Origin: Pachyseris speciosa
Taxonomy: Eukaryota > Cnidaria > Anthozoa > Scleractinia > Pachyseridae
Reading direction: 5' to 3'
Assembly: GCA_016490735.1 (NCBI GenBank)
Contig: JAEMWC010000979.1
Span: 202,001-266,000, forward strand
DNA length: 64,000 nucleotides
A program made the translations under genes and the position numbers. The notes below the pieces were generated by a model. That model was not told the origin of the DNA and did no database searches. It saw only the letters and a list, made by a program, of their open reading frames with translations. Positions 37,401-49,400 of this stretch are shown here, piece by piece. Within the stretch, counting starts at the first letter, position 1, and the number at the start of each line of letters is the position of its first letter.

Positions 37401-40400
37401 AACATGCTTACTGTATGAGTCACATCGGCAGGAACATTAACAATATTGCCATGTAACTTAAGCTGTCTTCCTCTTGGAGCTTGCATCAGTTTTTGGAATG
37501 CAATTCTTGGTGCTAGTAGTCTACACTCTAATTCATTTAGGTCAAAGAATTCAGGTTTCTCTGGAAACACCATACCATTTGCTACAGCACATGGTGGGAC
37601 ATTGCTTTTAACTAAATGACTGTGACATGTTCTGCAAACCCATTCTTTGCTATTAACACTTTTCCTATTATTGAGATATTTGATAATGTCAGGAACTGAC
37701 TGTCTCATTTGATCAGCATTTGTTACACTATGTTTATACCATAGCTGGTCACAACAGGTACAGACATACAGTGGACCTTGATTTACAATTTGATGAAATT
37801 TTGTAATTGCACATTCCATAGACAAACTAGATGCTCTATAGTTTCTCTGCTCCTCATTGCGTTTTGCTTTTTTATCTGGAGATGCTTTCTTTTCCCTATA
37901 ATTTCTCTGGTTCTCGTTACGCTTTGCTTTTTTCTCTGGAGATGCGTTTGTTGCCCTATAATTTCTCTGGTTCTCGTTACGCTTTGCTTTTTTTCTCTGC
38001 AGATGCATTTGTTGCCCTATAATTTCTCTGGTTCTCATTGCGCTTTGCTTTTTTCTCTGGAGATGCATTTGTTGCCCTATAATTTCTCTGGTTCTCATTG
38101 CGCTTTGCTTTTTTCTCTGGAGATGCGTTTGTTGCCCTATAATTTTTCTGGTTCTCATTGTGCTTTGCTTTTTTCTCTGCAGATGCAGTTGTTGCCCTAT
38201 AATTTCTCTGGTTCTCATTGCGCTTTGCTTTTTTCTCTGCAGATGCATTTGTTGTCCTATAATTTTTCTGGTACTCCTGATATTTTGCCTTTTTTTCTGG
38301 TGATATATTTGTCATTCTGTATTGTCTCATGTACGCAGCCCTTTTCTGTCGTCTCTCTCTATTATTGTTTAATTCACAAGTTTTTGTTATTTTGTTTTTA
38401 TTTGTGGATAAATTACCATTGCAGGAGTAAGCCACATTTCTATCACTTTCTGTTTCTAGTGATTGGGTATTGTCATCTTCCATTGGATCATTTAATACTG
38501 ATGCACTAAAATGGTCCTTGTCAATTTGATTTGAATTTTGAACACACAATGCTGAACATGAGAAGACATAGTGCACTTCACCTATGTGTCCTATGTATAT
38601 TGACTGAGGATTTTCTACTGTATTTGCTGGTTCAACTATTGTCACATCTCTGAAATTCTCATCTGACTCTATGATATAAATCTTTAAATTCATTACATCA
38701 GCCACTGCTTGTATGACAATATTATCAGCCCATGTTCCTTGCATAGACATTCTAGATAAATATTGCAACCATGATGTTTCAGTGTTACTTTCTATGAATC
38801 GTTCTGGATTGTCTGTCAAATACCTAACTCCTGTAGCTCTGAGTTCCAAATGATGACTTGAATCACCACATAACTGATGTGATACTGACTTAAAAAAACA
38901 ATCACCTCCACCACCAACATCTAAGGGTGTTAATCTATATCTAATCATTCTGCATTCCAATACAAAATTTGGGTCACTAGAGCATCTCTCTTTTACAGCT
39001 GATGTATTTTCTCCTGTTGCAGGGCCAGGATTCAATTCAACATCACCAGAAAGTAAAATATTCTGTTCAGATGAATTACATATCATTTTTGACTTTTTTG
39101 TTGACTTCAAATAGTACGTATAGAAACTATCGTCTCGCAAAATGAATCTTGTTTTCCAGAGTTTATAATTTGCAGTAATACTGTGTAATACAGATGAAAC
39201 AGGAACTGTCTTTTGAAGCATTTTCTTACGCTTCTGTCTTAGTTTTTTACAATTCAGTGACTGTATAACTTTTTTTAATGGTACCCTGGACGGCTCTCGA
39301 TCTCTTACCCTTCGAGTTACTATTTTTGAACATAATCGAGAATGCCTATGATTTTTCACACAATGAGGTATCTTGGGCTGACAGGAGTCAACTCGTTTCA
39401 AATATGTCTTATAATCAGTATAAATGATATCGTTGCATTCAGAATCAAGCAAAGCTGTCTCAAATGCATTTACGCGAGCATTTGTCTCTCTAAGACGACT
39501 GATTTCTGACCCATTGTTGGATTTATACGCCTCCCAAAAGAGTTTACTATTCGTTCCCCGAAGGGAATTTTGGCTCTCTCAAAAGAGATAACATGCTCCC
39601 CGAAGGGAAGTTTGGCTCTCTTGAAAGAGATTATATGCTCCCCGAAGGGAATTTTGGCTCTCTCGAAAGAGATTAAGCTTATATGCTCCCCGAAGGAAAT
39701 TTTGACTCTCTCGAAAGCGATCATAAGCTCCCCGAAGGGAATAATATTTTTGGCTCTCTTGAAAGAGATCATTGGTTCCAAAGCTCTTTCGAAACGGATT
39801 AGTTATTCCCCGAAGTGAATCTTGGCTTCCTTGAGAGAGTTTTTCCGTCGCCCGAAGGAGGAATGACTCTTGATGAGGTTTTGAAATCGCCGCACAAAGA
39901 TCTTGAGCTGCACTTAACACTCGATCGCGCTTCGATGGAGTCATAAGCTTACAATTTCTGGAAAATTGAGAACTCAATTCTTTGTTAACAACTTCTCCAA
40001 AAATGCGAAGACAGCTGCGCTTGATTCTGAACCCTAAATGGCTTAAAGTCATCATGAAATAAGAGGCAGAAAGGTACAAAAAGAACTCACCTTCCACAGT
40101 CGACCGTATCTCAAAACCACTCAAGAGCTGTGAGAGCACATGGCAAATCGAAGATTGCTCGTCTGATCACGTGCTAATCCGAGTAAGATTCACGGCAACC
40201 GAAGAGGTTCCAAACAGCTGCGCTTGATAAAGTCATCATGAAATAAGAGGCAGACAGCTACCAAAAGAACTCACCTTCCACAGTCGACCGTGTCTCAAAA
40301 CCACTGAAGAGCTGTGAGAGCACATGGTAAATAGAAGATTGCTCGTCTAATCACGTGCTAATCCGAGTAAGATTCACGGCAACCGAAGAGGTTCCAAAAC

Positions 40401-40442
40401 AAAAAAACGAGTTAACATCGGGAAATATCGGTCGAAATCGGC

Positions 40443-40483
<41 letters not shown>

Positions 40484-43400
40484 ACTCACTCACTCACTCA
40501 CTCAGAAGGATAGCATAGTAGCTTACGCCTCTTTAGGCAGTAAGCTACAAAAATCTACGTCACAAATAAGCTAAATCGACAACCAAATCTCGAGACACTT
40601 ACAAACGTTATTTCATCTCCACACACGGCAAAGTTTGCGATACGATGACAAATACGTTAAAAAATAATTTCAAAATAACGAAATTCGTACTAGAATTGAA
40701 GCTCACACAATAGCGAAATTATGCGAGAAAAAATAACAGGGTAATAATGAATAACTTACGAAACTGAAAATTAAGCACGTAAAAATGTGTCTTAAAGAAA
40801 AGAAAAGAACGCGGCTCACGATAAAGACAAAGCTAACTGGGTTGTACTAAGATTCTGCTTAGCTCGTGATCCGCAATGTCTCAACTTTTCGTGCAACAGA
40901 GAAGAATGGTAAGTGTTGAGTTCGGTACTTGCGTGTAAAAAGGTGTAGAAAGGTGGAAAGACCGCTCGTTCCAGTCCTACTCCGCACGACACAACGCACG
41001 TAGAGGGGGTTCCTTATTTTGTCGCCCAAGCCTTACCCACCCCATATGTAATACAATCAAACCTCTATTAAGCGTCCCTCTATTAAACGGACATATATCA
41101 TATTCCCAAAAAAGCGGCCCCCTTATTTACTGTCACTTTGTTCACCATTTAGAATTCCTAATTGACTAATTTTATTGTATTTCACCTCTATAGGCAATTA
41201 CAATGCGGTATTTTGACCCAACGATACGCGAACCATGTCCAGTTTCTTTCAGCAGCTCATCAAACACAACATAATATACAGTATAATCAGTGCAAGAGTG
41301 GTTCACGTTGAATAGCAAAACTGTACGTTATTAATGTGGTTTACAACAAAGACGATTACCTTACAAACAACATTAGAATTATAGGAATGAGCTTCCTTGA
41401 CCATGCAGTTACTTGATGTTTTTCGGCTCATATTTTGTGCTACTGTTTTTGTTAACAGATTATTACAATATACTGCATACAAGCTACAGTTCCATTTTAC
41501 ATTTTTCCATATTACATACTATATTTTGGAAAACCTCTGTTAAGCTGTTAGTTGGCTCTTTCCCGAGGGTGACTGCTTAATAGAGGTTTGACTGTATAAT
41601 CATTGGTTTGACCAAGTAAACAGGAGATTTCAAGGATTTGTGGGTAGAACTATAGGCCACAACCGTCCGAATACAGGCTGCGAGACTCTCTAACCACCCT
41701 TCTAAGTAAAGGCTTGAACCGATCAAGGTTTAGCTTAAATGAAAGAACAAGAAAATCCCTTATTGGCTTTGAAAGCGCTCATTGTAAGCCCCTCCTCCGT
41801 CTCCTTTTTCCCGAACAATCGCCATCATTCCCCGTCACCCTCCACCCTTAATGTTACTGTATGTGCTATGATACCTACCTTCACACCCAAGCTTATCAGC
41901 TTTGAATTTGAAGCCTGATCTGCAATCACAGTTGTAACTCCCGGCTGTGTTGTTACACACATGTTCACAACCCGCATTGTTCAGGTTGCATTCGTTGAAA
42001 TCTACAGCAAAATTGAATAAGAATTTTTCGTTTTAAATGTATTTTTGAGATAAAACAAATAAAGTTTTAAACATAAGGTTGCCATATGAAAAGCAGCAAA
42101 TTTCTACTAGTTGCATCGAAAGATGCTGTTCATGACGGAGCCGTTTGAACTGCATGTGGAACGATGAAATTGAACAAACAAACACTAGTCTTTTCAAAAA
42201 TTGGCATACCACTGAGTTTTTGTTTGCGGGAGTGGCTACAGTCGTTTAAACATTTACAGAAACGTGTGACACGTGAGGACCACGAGACAAAGTTTCCTTT
42301 CGCTAGTTTGTCTTAACCATAACCGCAGAAAATTCAACTTTTTTTCTCATATGACATCAGACGCGAGTACTCGGGGAACTTTAATTTCATTAAGATTTCG
42401 AGGTTACAAGTGCAAATCGGCTCAGTCAAAATCCCCAAAAACGTTGCGACCTCCAGTTGTAACATAACATTACATAGTGCTGTTAATTAGCTTACATTGT
42501 TATATCAAGCGTAAAGAACTCGTAAACATTTCCAGAATAATTTATTCAAGGCACGCACTTATATATATTCAAGTGTATGTGAAACCGAGTAGAGTCATCG
42601 ATAATCGACAATCACAGTGTTCGAGCGAATTTTCGTTACGTTCACAGATCGCATTCACAATGGAAGTTCTTGCAAAAGGACCGGTTCTGGACTGGACAGA
42701 TGACGGAAAACTTCATCAACGCTTCCCAGAGTGGGAAAAGAAGGTTTCGATTTTATGCAGTGGTCGGACTAACGTGGGCAGAACATTTTAGACAAGGCAA
42801 CGCTTTCGGCAGACAATCTCAAGAAATGGGAGAAGCATCTCGAAAAGGTGGAGGAGCAATGAAAACCCAGTGGGAGCAAATTGGTCAGAGCTACTCAGTA
42901 CAGAGTGCTCACACAAGGTGATTTGGAGTTGTCAGAGTACATCGAGAAGTGCAGGCAAATCACTGATGCATGTGGTTGGCAGGAGTAAGCGAAAGACATG
43001 GCTCTCAGGAACGCTATTCTCCCTGGTCTAAAGAATCCGAAAGTTTATCAAAAGTGCTTAGAGGAATTCCAGGACTCGCTCACGGCGGAACGAGTTATCC
43101 AGATTGCCACTCTCATTTACAAAAGTGATTGTTAAAGATCGATTATGCAGACTCTCAGTACGGCAACGGCGGCAATTACAGCCATCCAGCAAGGTTCAAC
43201 GCACATACACAGAGTCCAAGCGAAGCATGGAAAAGGCGGGAAATCGGCAGACGGGACAATCAAAGGCAAGACTCTAAAAGCTATAGAACAGGAAGGAACT
43301 AAGAGGCAAAGATGTTTTTGTTGTGGAGTAACGCCTGTTCACCCCAAGTCTGAGTGTCCGGCCAAGGATGTAACGTGTCATACGTGTGGAAGAAAGGGCC

Positions 43401-46400
43401 ACTACCAGAAGTGTTTTAGAAGCAGAATGGCTAAACCAAGCAGACCCGCGGGACACAAACAGGCTCAAGTATATGGCCTGCAGGCGAAGCCAGGGACCAG
43501 TACTAGTCAGATCTAGCCCACATCCCAACGCCAGGCTACCACGCAGAGGAAGAACCAGTAGAGCCACAATCAAGTCACCCAGCAATGTTTCATCATATTC
43601 AGTCTTTCCACGTCAAAAGCATCAATGACACTTCTAACAAGCACATCAAGTCGCTTTGGTTGAGTGAAGAAAATGGTGGAATTATTCATCAGATTGAATG
43701 TGAGATCGACTCAGGTGCAGGTTGCAATGTGATGCCCTTATATTTGCACAGGTCATTGTCTGGTGATAAGGAGCTTATGCCTACTTCCGTTCAAATCTTC
43801 GGATATGGTGAATCTCACGTAGCAAACCTTGGAGCGTGCAGAATTGCCATCCATACTGGTAACAGTCAGGAGCCACAGATGGCGACTTGACAAGTAACAG
43901 ACACTCGAGGGTATCTTATCCTAGGCAGAGAAACAGCCCAGCAAGTCAACTACATTGCCTTTCCAGATGTGACTCCACCTTCTTTAACCGGTACGCCACG
44001 AATCCATGCAAGTGTCAACGCCCTACGACCAGACTCCACCGAGGTCAACGTACCCACACGTGAAGAGTTGGACGATGCTGTCATCATGAATGGCTAGAGA
44101 CACTGTTTGCCTATCACAAAGGCATATGTGTTATCTGAATTTAAAGATGTATTGGAAGGCATAGGAAAGCTACCAGGGAGCAAGTACCACATTCAGCTTA
44201 AGCCAGACGTTCAACCTGTACAACAACCACCTCGGGAAGTACCCGAAAAGAAAAAGGCAGCCTACAAAGACGAGCTGGAAAGGCTATGCAGTTTAGGAAT
44301 CACTGACCCAGTTGAGGGACACACAGACTGGATCAACAGCATCGTTCCTGTCTCGAAGCCACATGGATCTATTCGACTTTGCCTAGATCCACGAGCATTA
44401 AAAGGAACCAGTATCACACGAAGACGAATGATGAGGTTGGAGCCGAACTCCATGGCTAAAAATACTTCACGCTCGTTGATGCCAAGTCAGGATACTGGAT
44501 GGTGGAGGTAGACTCTGAGAGCTCAGTCTTGACAACTTTCAACACGCCATGGGGAAAGTACGAGTGGTTCAGAGGTCTAAAAATTCAGCACAGATGTGTT
44601 CCAAGAGAGACTGAATGCACTTCTTAAAGCCATGTAAGGAATCACCGGATGCGTGGATGACATCCTAGCGAGAGGGGTAGATTCCAAGGATCATGATGTT
44701 AGCCTACTCAGGCTACTTGAAACGGCGAGGATTAACGGAATTAAGTTCAACCCGAAGAAAGTGCGGTTTAAGACAACGGAGTGCGAATTCTTCGGGCAGA
44801 CTTAAACACCAGCAGGCATGAAGACTGACGACAGGAGGGTGGAAGCCGTAAAGCAGATGCAAGCGCCAAAAGACAAGAAAGATCTTCAGAGTTTGCAGAG
44901 CATGGTAGATTCTTTAAGGCGCTATTCAGCCCGGTTTACGAGGCTCTTCGAATCGCTCAAACCTCTACTTCGAGAGGATATGGAATGGAGTTGGGACTCC
45001 AGCCACCAGGAGGCTTTTCATGTCATCAAAGAGGAACTCACCAGAACCCCAGCACTCGCGTATTTCAACCCGAAGGCTGAGCATGTCATTCAAACGGACG
45101 CCTCCATGAAAGGTTTGGGTGCAGTATTGCTACAAGAAGGAAGACCAGTGATCTACTCTCACTCCAGCTGACGAACGCTATTCCAGCATCCAAAGGGAGT
45201 TACTAGGAGTAGTGTTCGACATGGAGAGGCTTCATAACTATGTTTATGCTGAGCCAGTTCGAGTTCAAACAGATCACAAACCTCTGGAAACGATTTGGAA
45301 GAAACGAATGGCCACCGCAAGTCCAAGGCTTCAAAGATTACTGCTGAGAGTGGCAAGATACGAAATCCAGCTAGAGTATATTAGTGGAAAGGATAACCCA
45401 ATTGCAGACGCCCTCAGTCGAATTGACCCACTCAGCCCAAGGCCTATGGACACACAATAGTTGGATGTGATTTTAGCGCAACAAATTACTTCAGCCGTTC
45501 CGGCAACAGACAACCGACTTGACACGACCAGAATTGCCACCACTGCAGATCCGGCACTGAGCTAGTTACGCCATTACATTTTCCATGGTTGGCCGCCTCA
45601 GAAGCAGCAACTTTCGGAACGAGTGCAACACTACTGGAATTACCGCGAATAGCTTACAATTGAGGATGGTCTGATAGTCAAGGCTCATCGACTTGTGATT
45701 CCAACTTCGCAGAGAGCAGAATATCTGCAGGATCTCCATGAAGGTCACCTGGGAGAGGAGAAAACCCTGCTGAGAGACGTGAGACAGTGTTTTGGCCCGG
45801 GATCTCAAATGATGTCAGAAATGCAGTGAAAGCATGTGACGTTTGCCAGAAACACAAACCAGCCCAACAAAAAGAACCTTTGCTGTCACATGATGTGCCT
45901 AGTTTGCCATGGTTCAAACTTGCAGTCGATATATTTTAGCATCGTTCTCACCACTACTTACTAGTCGCCGATTACTTCAGCACATTTCCTGTAGTGAAGA
46001 AGCTGTTGAACCTGACGGCGAGTCACGTGACCTGTTCAAGACAGAATATGGCATACCAGCGACAGTGTTCACGGATCAGGTAACCCAGTTAATGTCCCAA
46101 GAGTTCAAAGAATTTCCTCTCCAATACAGGTTCCAAATACAGCATTCGAGCCCAAGGTATCCTCAGTCAAATGGTGTTATTGAAGCCATGGTTAAAGTCG
46201 TCAAGAACATCATGGACAAGGCAGAAGAGTCAGGATCTGATCCGTATCTCGCAATGTTGATCTACCGCGCAACACCAATCAGACCACTCAGCGGAAGTAA
46301 AGAGCGCGCCTGTCCATCAATATCTGCGTCCCAATCTGGAAATCAGCAGGGAGGCCCAGATAGCACAGAAACAGGCCCTAGGTGATCACTACAACCGGAC

Positions 46401-49400
46401 AGCCAGGCAGTTTCAGGACCTGCAGCAATTTAAGAGTGTCCGTATCCAGTTAGACCCCAAAAAACCAATCTGACAGAAAGCCACGGTGATCAGCCAGCCA
46501 GATGACAGTTCACCCAGACGATATGAATCGAAGTACAGACCGAATCCGGTGCCAGGTATTTCAGAAATGGTCGCCATATTCGTCCGGCGATCCAGGATCA
46601 ACCACAAGAGTTTAATCAAAGACCAGCCATTCCAGATCCAGAGCCAGGGTTGCCCAGACCTGGACCAGTGAAGCATCCCAGTTCAGCGCCAGCTGATGTC
46701 ACAAACCATCCGTCCCTAACTCCATTGCCAAAGCAGTGCGTTCCAGGTCAAACCCCAGTCGGCATCGCTATGTCTCCCATGTTCGCATGTTAGCTTTTCT
46801 CAGAAACGATCTCGAAGAGCGAAACATTTTTAGCCAAAAATATTTCTTTAGGTTGTACAGATCTTTGTACCTTCGTTGTCGTTTCATTTGGGTATATAAT
46901 TGTGGAAAAGCGACTGATATTTTAACATGAATGTATTTATAGAGAATAAATATGAAGCTCGTGAAAGTACACTGATCCTGTAGGCAAAATTCGCTTCGAC
47001 CTTCCAGGAAAAAATGCGGATGTATACGTCCTAAGCATTTTGTTTCTTGTTCAGGAAGATCGATGGGCTTAAGACAGTGAACATGTTATAAGATAATAGA
47101 AATAATAATACTTCGCTCCTGAGATCTCATAAGGAAGCAGCTTTAGTCAATAATTGTTTTAATTCAGTGTGGAGTTCACTAACTCACCTTCACAGATAAA
47201 TTCACTGTTCTCCTTGAGTTCATATCCTTGTTTACATGCGCAGTGATAGCTTCCAGGAGTGTTGATACAGATTCCTCTTGCAATGTCACAGCCACCATTG
47301 TTGGACTTGCACTCATCCTTGTCTACGGGAGAAAATCACAAGAATAACAATGTATCAGTTAACAAAATAGGCAACTGATAATCACATTTTGTTACTGCGA
47401 GCAGTCTTTTTGCGAAAAGTGTCACACTTCAGTACTTCAGTTAGAATTCCTATAGATAGCATGCTCAGTACATGCTGGTATCTCCTGGATTTAAGGTAAA
47501 GCAAAGGAAAAAAGTATTACTTCTAATCTAATGTTCTTGGCCGGGTTGTTTGAAAGCCGATATCGAATAACCCTAATCCAAGATTAAAACTTAACCAAGG
47601 AGTTTATCTATCCACAAATGTTGTTCAACGCTGATATTCTGCAAATTTTAGATTAGAGGACGTCAATCCTAAAAAGCAAAAAGCAGCAAAAGAAACTTAA
47701 AAACTTAACTCAAAAAAGTTAAAAGATGCAAGCAAAGTTTACGCTAATCCTGGATAAAGTTAATCGGCTTTCGAACAACCAGGCCCTGTTCCATATTCTT
47801 CTGGGCCCAGTTGTTCAAAGCACGATTAAGCTCATCACCCTTTTCACCCTTAAGTTTTGACTGGACTTTAACTTTACTTTGAGCGTAAAATCCTCCTCGA
47901 AACTGGGTTAGCGTTAATCGGCTTCTACATTACTAGTTATATTACGTAACCCGTGAAATAGCAGTGAGTGTAATAGTAACTACAAATAGCTATTGCACAC
48001 TAATTCCTCTGTATTTCTTTGTGTGTATTTGACTATTACGCTATATTACATGTTGTCTAATAAAAATTGCTTTACGGGTTAGGTAAAACTACTCTAATTA
48101 AAACTAATAAGAGATGTCACTCGAACTGGTAAAACATGTACAAGACCATGCTCTTTCTAAGTCGAAAGCAACAACCCATCTAAAATTTTGTGGACTTTGA
48201 ATTTCTATTTCTTTTTTACTCGGACATTAAGTGTGACTTCATCAACAAATTTAGACTCGAAGGTGATAAAGAGACATGCTGGTGATAAATGCACCTTACA
48301 ATGTATGTTGCCCACAATTTTTTGAATTCAATTCATCACGGTGTACATGACGAATGATTTTCTAATCTCCGAGATAACCACAAGGAATCCTTGATCTTAT
48401 TTTAGTAAGTCGTGCGTTCCATTGTACTGTTATTATGAAAAGAAATAAGTCCGATTGAACGCTATAACGGAAAGGCCTAAACAAACAATGAAAAAAGCCA
48501 GCTGTTTAAAATCAACTACATCATTTGGATAACACGCTGTGCCCAGTCATTTTTTTGTGCATGTCATATCTTGGATGGTAGCGTCCTTAGGCGGGGATGC
48601 TAAGCCGTTGGTTCCGTCGTCTCATTTTACCTCAAAACACGCTGCAAGATGCTCAGTTTTGCTCATCTGACTGTCTATTTGTTTGTTTGCGGGGCATAAA
48701 ACTTTTCCCAAAGCGACATACACATTTACCACTTACCCACACAGGTTTTGCCATCATAGGCGAGAGTGTAACCTGGCCAGCAACCACACTTGACTTTTAG
48801 GTTACACAGGTTGTAACAAACCTGTTCACAGCCTCCATTACTAAGCTGACAGAGATCCGCTAGGGCACCTATTCAGGGAAGCAGGGATAAATTTTAGAAG
48901 TCACAGCACAGTCACAGCATACAAAAAGATATCGCCTCGTTGTTTGTTTGATACAACGCTCTAAGCGAAAGTAATATATTACGGTAGAAAATAATATGAT
49001 AAAAACTTGATCAGTGGCTATTGAAAGTTGTTTTTTGGTTTCTTTGTCTGCTTGCTAGTTTGTTTATTTATCTGTCTGCTTGTTTGTTAGTTCTTTAGAA
49101 AGATGCATATGTAAATACATGACCTTTTATGTTTTATATTGATTTTAGGTTATAATTCTGATTTGTTTGCGCTTTCACTTGCGCCATGCTAGCTGGAAGT
49201 AGTAGTAAAGTCGGTTTCTAACAATGATAATCTTGTCGTTTTTCTACCTGCCCTATTTTTCGTAAGTTTAATGCTCGCTTATGCGCCCGTCCCTAGTGAC
49301 AGCCTCCCTTAACTATTCAACCAAAAACCATACAGTAAACTCTCCAGTGGTTCCCCGTGTCTTCAGGTATTGCCCAACAAAGAAAGTAGCCGTATAGCTA

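Larger units (their letters stand above)
29430..40510 (-). mobile_element. Helentron-type rolling-circle transposon with 2A peptide, OTU, Rep, helicase, endonuclease and RPA
   Basis: About 11 kb on the minus strand in the intron between EGF3 and EGF4. Coding order: repeat-rich N-terminus, 2A-like peptide, OTU protease, 60-bp repeat array, DUF6570-like and Helitron N-terminal region, HUH Rep, Pif1-type helicase and an AP-like endonuclease; then an RPA-like gene with introns. The endonuclease fused behind the helicase is the hallmark of Helentrons. Borders are approximate: to the right a (TCAC)n tract at 40479-40506 and a hairpin (GTAGCTTAC...GTAAGCTAC) lie near 40520; to the left a set of repeated 3' segments. 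Confidence 0.8.
42600..46970 (+). mobile_element. Gypsy LTR retrotransposon, heavily decayed
   Basis: Plus strand, antisense to the host gene, in the intron between EGF2 and EGF3. Gag, nucleocapsid, protease, RT, RNase H and integrase follow in Gypsy order, each cut by stops and frame shifts. I could not find matching long terminal repeats on the two sides, so the ends are approximate. Confidence 0.8.

Noticed and set aside
37778..38509. 243-codon plus-strand frame rich in Leu, Phe and Ser
   Set aside because: It is the reverse-strand shadow of the lysine-rich Helentron repeats.
42440..46980. Long terminal repeats of the Gypsy element
   Set aside because: I compared the stretches before 42661 and after 46680 by eye and found only short tgtta-type similarity, not a convincing repeat.
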